NCBI GenBank assembly: GCA_019693395.1
Contig: JAAMXP010000563.1
Span: 5,662 to 29,727 of the forward strand
Source of the DNA: Ettlia oleoabundans
Taxonomy: Eukaryota; Chlorophyta; Chlorophyceae; Chlamydomonadales
Length of the DNA: 24,066 nucleotides
Reading direction: 5' to 3'
In this document: one piece after another, positions 21,701-24,066 of the stretch
Layout: each line of letters opens with the position of its first letter
How positions within the stretch are numbered: position 1 is the first letter of the stretch
The notes under the pieces: generated by a model
Databases searched by the model: none
What the model was told of the DNA's origin: nothing
The model's input: the letters and a program-made list of their open reading frames with translations, nothing else
Program-made: the position numbers and the translations under genes

Positions 21701-22513
21701 CTAAACCTGCACCTACTCACTGCTCACTGCTGGTCCCTGGCTGCCGGTCCCTTTGCCCGCCGCTGGCTGTCTCATGTCTCTGAAGCTGGTGCTGGCAGCT
21801 TGGATCGCTGCTGGCTGCTGGCCGTTAGCGGCGTGTATGTTGCCAACGCGGTGGTAAATGCTTGGTAGTGCCCCTGTGCTATTCTGGCTACCGCCCGCTG
21901 GTTCCCTCCCACGCATTCTAGGTGCCCAGGGGCAGTTCCCAAGTGAGGTCAGTCCAATGGCCTCCGCCCGCCATGACCAAACTGCCACTGCCTCCCGTCA
22001 CCATGCAACCGCCGCCTGCAGGGCGCTTGCGGCAACCGCTGCAGCTTTGGTGAGACGTGCAACTTTGGCTCGTGCGACATCAGGGTGAGTGTGTGTGCGT
22101 GCGTTGTTGTGTGTGTGTGGTCGGGGTGGGTTGGGTGGGGGTGGTCATGGGCAGGCAGGCGGGCTGGTCTGGTTGGGTGCCGGGGTGGCTCAACTGGTGG
22201 CCGGTGATGAGCTAGTGCCTGAGTTCAAGAAAGGGTCAGCGGAGTAGGTGCTGGGGCGTGTTTCGTGCAAGGTTATAGCTGAGCAGCCGTCTAGGGGTCA
22301 GTAGCAGCGAGGCAGGCTTTTTAGTGAGCACACTGAAACCAAGACCACAACTGCTGGGAGTGGTTGCAGTGCGGTGGGCTGGATCCCAACCTCAAGTACT
22401 GCGGCACGGGCGGCTGCGTGGACCTGTTGAGCGATGCCATGCACTGCGGGCAGTGCGCATGGGCCTGCCTGCCCGGCCAGTTCTGCTTCGTGGGACAATG
22501 TCAGAGCTTGTAA
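18745..22513 (+). CDS. Secreted cysteine-rich protein with two PAN/Apple-like modules and Stig1-like repeats
   Basis: Eight exons: 18745-18829, 19174-19318, 19811-20052, 20460-20512, 20650-20810, 21064-21421, 22022-22084 and 22370-22513; 1,251 nt with stop, 416 aa, all phases consistent. Residues 1-~24 are a signal peptide (ARLLAVLLVLQLAGC). Module 1 (about 30-150) and module 2 (about 178-290) share the order W-Y...CxxxC(x5-7)CxxWAxC...GTC(L/I)LS, a PAN/Apple-like pattern that usually binds carbohydrate or protein. A Pro/Ser/Thr linker separates them; exon 4, only 53 nt, encodes part of it. After a Gly-rich spacer come two copies of CGxxGCxDLxxDxxxCGxCxxxCxxGxxCxxGxC, like plant Stig1 and related bacterial repeats. 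Expected outside the cell or in the wall. NYAN and NASS are possible N-glycosylation sites. The role is inferred from architecture only. Confidence 0.83.
19753..19776 (+). repeat. (AGATACAT)3 microsatellite in intron
   Basis: Three perfect copies of an 8-bp unit occur 35 bp upstream of the acceptor at 19810 of the secreted-protein gene. Confidence 0.9.
22085..22130 (+). repeat. GT-rich microsatellite at a donor site
   Basis: Directly after the exon ending at 22084 the intron starts GTGAGTGTGTGTGCGTGCG and continues with GTGTGTGTG and G-rich sequence to about 22145. Confidence 0.75.
22186..22231 (+). other. Possible degenerate tRNA-like / SINE promoter (A box and B-box-like)
   Basis: TGGCTCAACTGG at 22186-22197 matches the Pol III A box (TRGYNNARNNGG) fully. 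GTTCAAGAA at 22223-22231 resembles a B box with one mismatch at its end. Spacing is about 25 nt, shorter than in a normal tRNA, and no acceptor or anticodon stem pairs well, so this is not a functional tRNA call. It may be a relic of a tRNA-derived SINE inside the intron. Confidence 0.25.
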
Positions 22514-23083
22514 GGTTTTATTTACACCATTAAGTGTTTAATCAGAGGTGGGAGGTTGCCAGACAGCATGTTTGGGACGGTAGCGACGGCAACAAACGGT
22601 GTGCCCAATAACCTCACCCATCCCACCTACACCCCACTTACATCCTGAATCCACGCTGTCAGAGCTATAATGTTCCCACCACCAGTGTCCAATGGTTCAA
22701 GTTATCTACTGTCTTGCCAGCTTTCACACTTTATGCTTTCACAGCTTTCACAGCCTTCACACTTGTATTTTTTGTGTACTGCCCCACTATGTGTCCCTCG
22801 GTGGCTCGTTGCCCAACTGGAACACCTGCCAATTAAGCAGAGGTGGTCGACACACTTCCATCCCAAATATATTATTGCTTGATATTCACCCTCCATACTG
22901 TAATGTCGTAAGTTATCAATCCTGTTATACTATGTTGCAACGCGACATGTTTGTCTACAATCACCGCAAACTGACACTTTGGATAAGGACGCTCATGCTG
23001 AATTACCTGACGTGGGGCATCAACGCCAATGGGCCCAGCGGCACCCCTTTTGCGATCAACATGACGTACGTTCATCTACAGCC
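22514..23083. other. Convergent intergenic region with a coding-looking stretch
   Basis: The region lies between two convergent stop codons. It has CTTTCACA repeats at about 22717-22762. A plus-strand frame stays open from 22692 to 23195. Within it, 22999-23066 reads NYLTWGINANGPSGTPFAIN followed by an ATGAC|GTACGT donor-like site. That piece looks protein-like but has no good acceptor and no family I recognise. A TTACA (TGTAA on minus) near 22636 could end the minus-strand gene. Confidence 0.35.
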
Positions 23084-23754
23084 TCATGCCTCTTGCTGCC
23101 ACGTCCGCGCCAGCTGGCGCACCCCCTGCAGGCTGAGGTGCCCCTTGGCGCCCCAGCCCCGCCACTCCGGTCGGAACTTCTCGTACAGCTTGTAAGCCAC
23201 CTTGCCGATGCAGTCGGGCGGGATGGCGGCGGCAAGCTCCTCTAAAGCGGCCTGCAGGCGAAGGCAGGGCAGGGCAGGTGACGGCAGGGAGGGCAGGGGA
23301 GGGAAGGGGAATTGCAGGAGAAGGCAGGGAAGGGAAGAGAAGGGAACGGCAGGGCAGATCTCTAGCACGGCAACTGGTATAATGGTAGGCAGATAATCAA
23401 CCTGCAGGCTTAGTTGTAGGCTGCCGAAGATGCTAGAATGTGCACCTGCGCCGTCTTCCTGTGTGCATTGCTACCACTTTGCATCCTGAACCGTGGTGCT
23501 GCAGATACTTAATAACTCTTGCATGCAGCTTCTGCGGGCTTCCTACCTTGACATCCTGCAGACGTGAGCCAAAGGCACGGTCCAAGCTGGCCTGCACGCT
23601 GTGAGGCTCTATGGGGTCGCCGCCAGACACCGCTCGCCGCTCTCCGCCCACCTGCACAAGCCAGGAGCACTGTGCTGAGCATACAGTGTCATCATATTTT
23701 TTGTAACGTTTCCTTCCATGCACTTACCGTGCACTTGTGCGGGCGACTGGCCAT
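23084..23754 (-). CDS. Uncharacterised 99-aa protein
   Basis: Three exons in transcript order: 23728-23754, 23547-23651 and 23084-23251; 300 nt with stop, all introns phase 0, donors GTAAGT and GTAGGA, acceptors GTGCAG and CTGCAG. Residues 10-44 include GGDPIEPHSVQASLDRAFGS. Residues 45-99 include AALEELAAAIPPDCIGK, VAYKLYEKFRPEWRGWGAKG and LSLQGVRQLARTW. The spacing of hydrophobic and aromatic residues (KLYEKFRP, GWG.KG.L.L) looks like a conserved small helical domain, but I cannot name the family. There is no signal peptide and no catalytic motif. The start is the nearest ATG (MASRPHKCT) in the exon; the frame stays open upstream (another ATG at about 23805), so a longer N-terminus or further exons to the right are possible. 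The first intron contains the 23268-23358 pyrimidine tract only in its downstream neighbour. Confidence 0.68.
23260..23360 (+). repeat. GGCAGG / GGGAAGGG purine tract (G4-prone) in an intron
   Basis: On the plus strand the tract is a run of short G-triplets (GGGCAGGGCAGG, GGGAGGGCAGGGGAGGG, GGGAAGGGAAGAG). On the transcribed sense (minus) it is the polypyrimidine tract of the intron between exons 23547-23651 and 23084-23251. Several GGG runs are spaced closely enough to form a G-quadruplex. Confidence 0.75.
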
Positions 23755-24066
23755 CAACAGGGTTTCCAGCAGTGCAAATATGCATTGGTTCTCCCAACAT
23801 GCCATATTCTGAGTAAAGCAAGCAAGACGAGAGCTGCCTACTGAAGGCGCCCGCCTGCCTGGTGGCCTCCATCCGTTCCCCAGCTGCGAGCAAGTTGCAG
23901 GCAACCAGCCATGCCAAACCTCCAGCGATGGGCACCAACCGGCAGTGGCTAGCCTCTTTCTTCCCGCAAGCCAGCCAGCCAGCCAGCCAATTGGTCACCC
24001 ATGCTCATCTGACGTCAACTCATTACATACACCCGCCAGCCCACCAGCGCGCGCGCCCCCGGCCGC
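23755..24066 (-). other. Upstream region of the 99-aa gene, right edge
   Basis: It contains CAGC-repeats (GCCAGCCAGCCAGCCAGCC, near 23968-23988) and a very GC-rich end (CGCGCGCGCCCCCGGCCGC). An open minus frame crosses 23692-23904 but I cannot tell whether it is a 5' UTR or coding. A GACGTCA (CRE/bZIP-like palindrome core TGACGTCA) occurs at about 24009-24016. Confidence 0.4.

Noticed and set aside
22186..22260. tRNA gene
   Set aside because: A and B boxes are too close and no acceptor or anticodon stem pairs properly.

Overview
This window looks like nuclear DNA of a green alga (core Chlorophyta). The genes are split into many short exons. Introns run from GTGAGT/GTAAGT-like donors to TGCAG-type acceptors, exons are GC-rich, and (CAG)n, CATGCATG and GT/CA simple repeats lie in introns. 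Several proteins are plant or algal types, notably plastid ferredoxin-type glutamate synthase. No operons, Shine-Dalgarno sites, CRISPR arrays, rRNA or convincing tRNA genes are visible. I built all gene models by hand from reading frame, splice sites and intron phase. Each assembled CDS closes in frame except one glutamate synthase junction, which is flagged.

Layout, left to right. (1) 318-5617, minus: the first 13 exons of ferredoxin-dependent glutamate synthase (transit peptide plus glutamine amidotransferase domain); the gene continues past the left edge. (2) 6002-8118, minus: complete 7-exon uracil-DNA glycosylase with an N-terminal PCNA-binding (PIP) box and one GC-AG intron. (3) 8119-8731: 0.6 kb divergent intergenic region. 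(4) 8732-9484, plus: 114-aa protein with one Sel1-like repeat. (5) 10313-12688, plus: FtsJ/RrmJ-fold 2'-O-methyltransferase, about 455 aa, with a complete K-D-K-E tetrad. (6) about 13839-15081, plus: leucine-rich-repeat protein with its 5' end unresolved. (7) 15409-17041, plus: 235-aa protein of unknown function. (8) 17042-18744: no recognisable gene. (9) 18745-22513, plus: 416-aa secreted cysteine-rich mosaic, with a signal peptide, two PAN/Apple-like modules and two Stig1-like Cys motifs. (10) 23084-23754, minus: 99-aa protein of unknown function.

The genes do not form an evident pathway. They cover nitrogen assimilation (plastid), base-excision repair (nucleus), RNA methylation, and an extracellular or wall-associated protein. 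The most unusual items are the secreted PAN/Stig1 mosaic, the two unrecognised small proteins, and the divergence of the methyltransferase outside its catalytic core.
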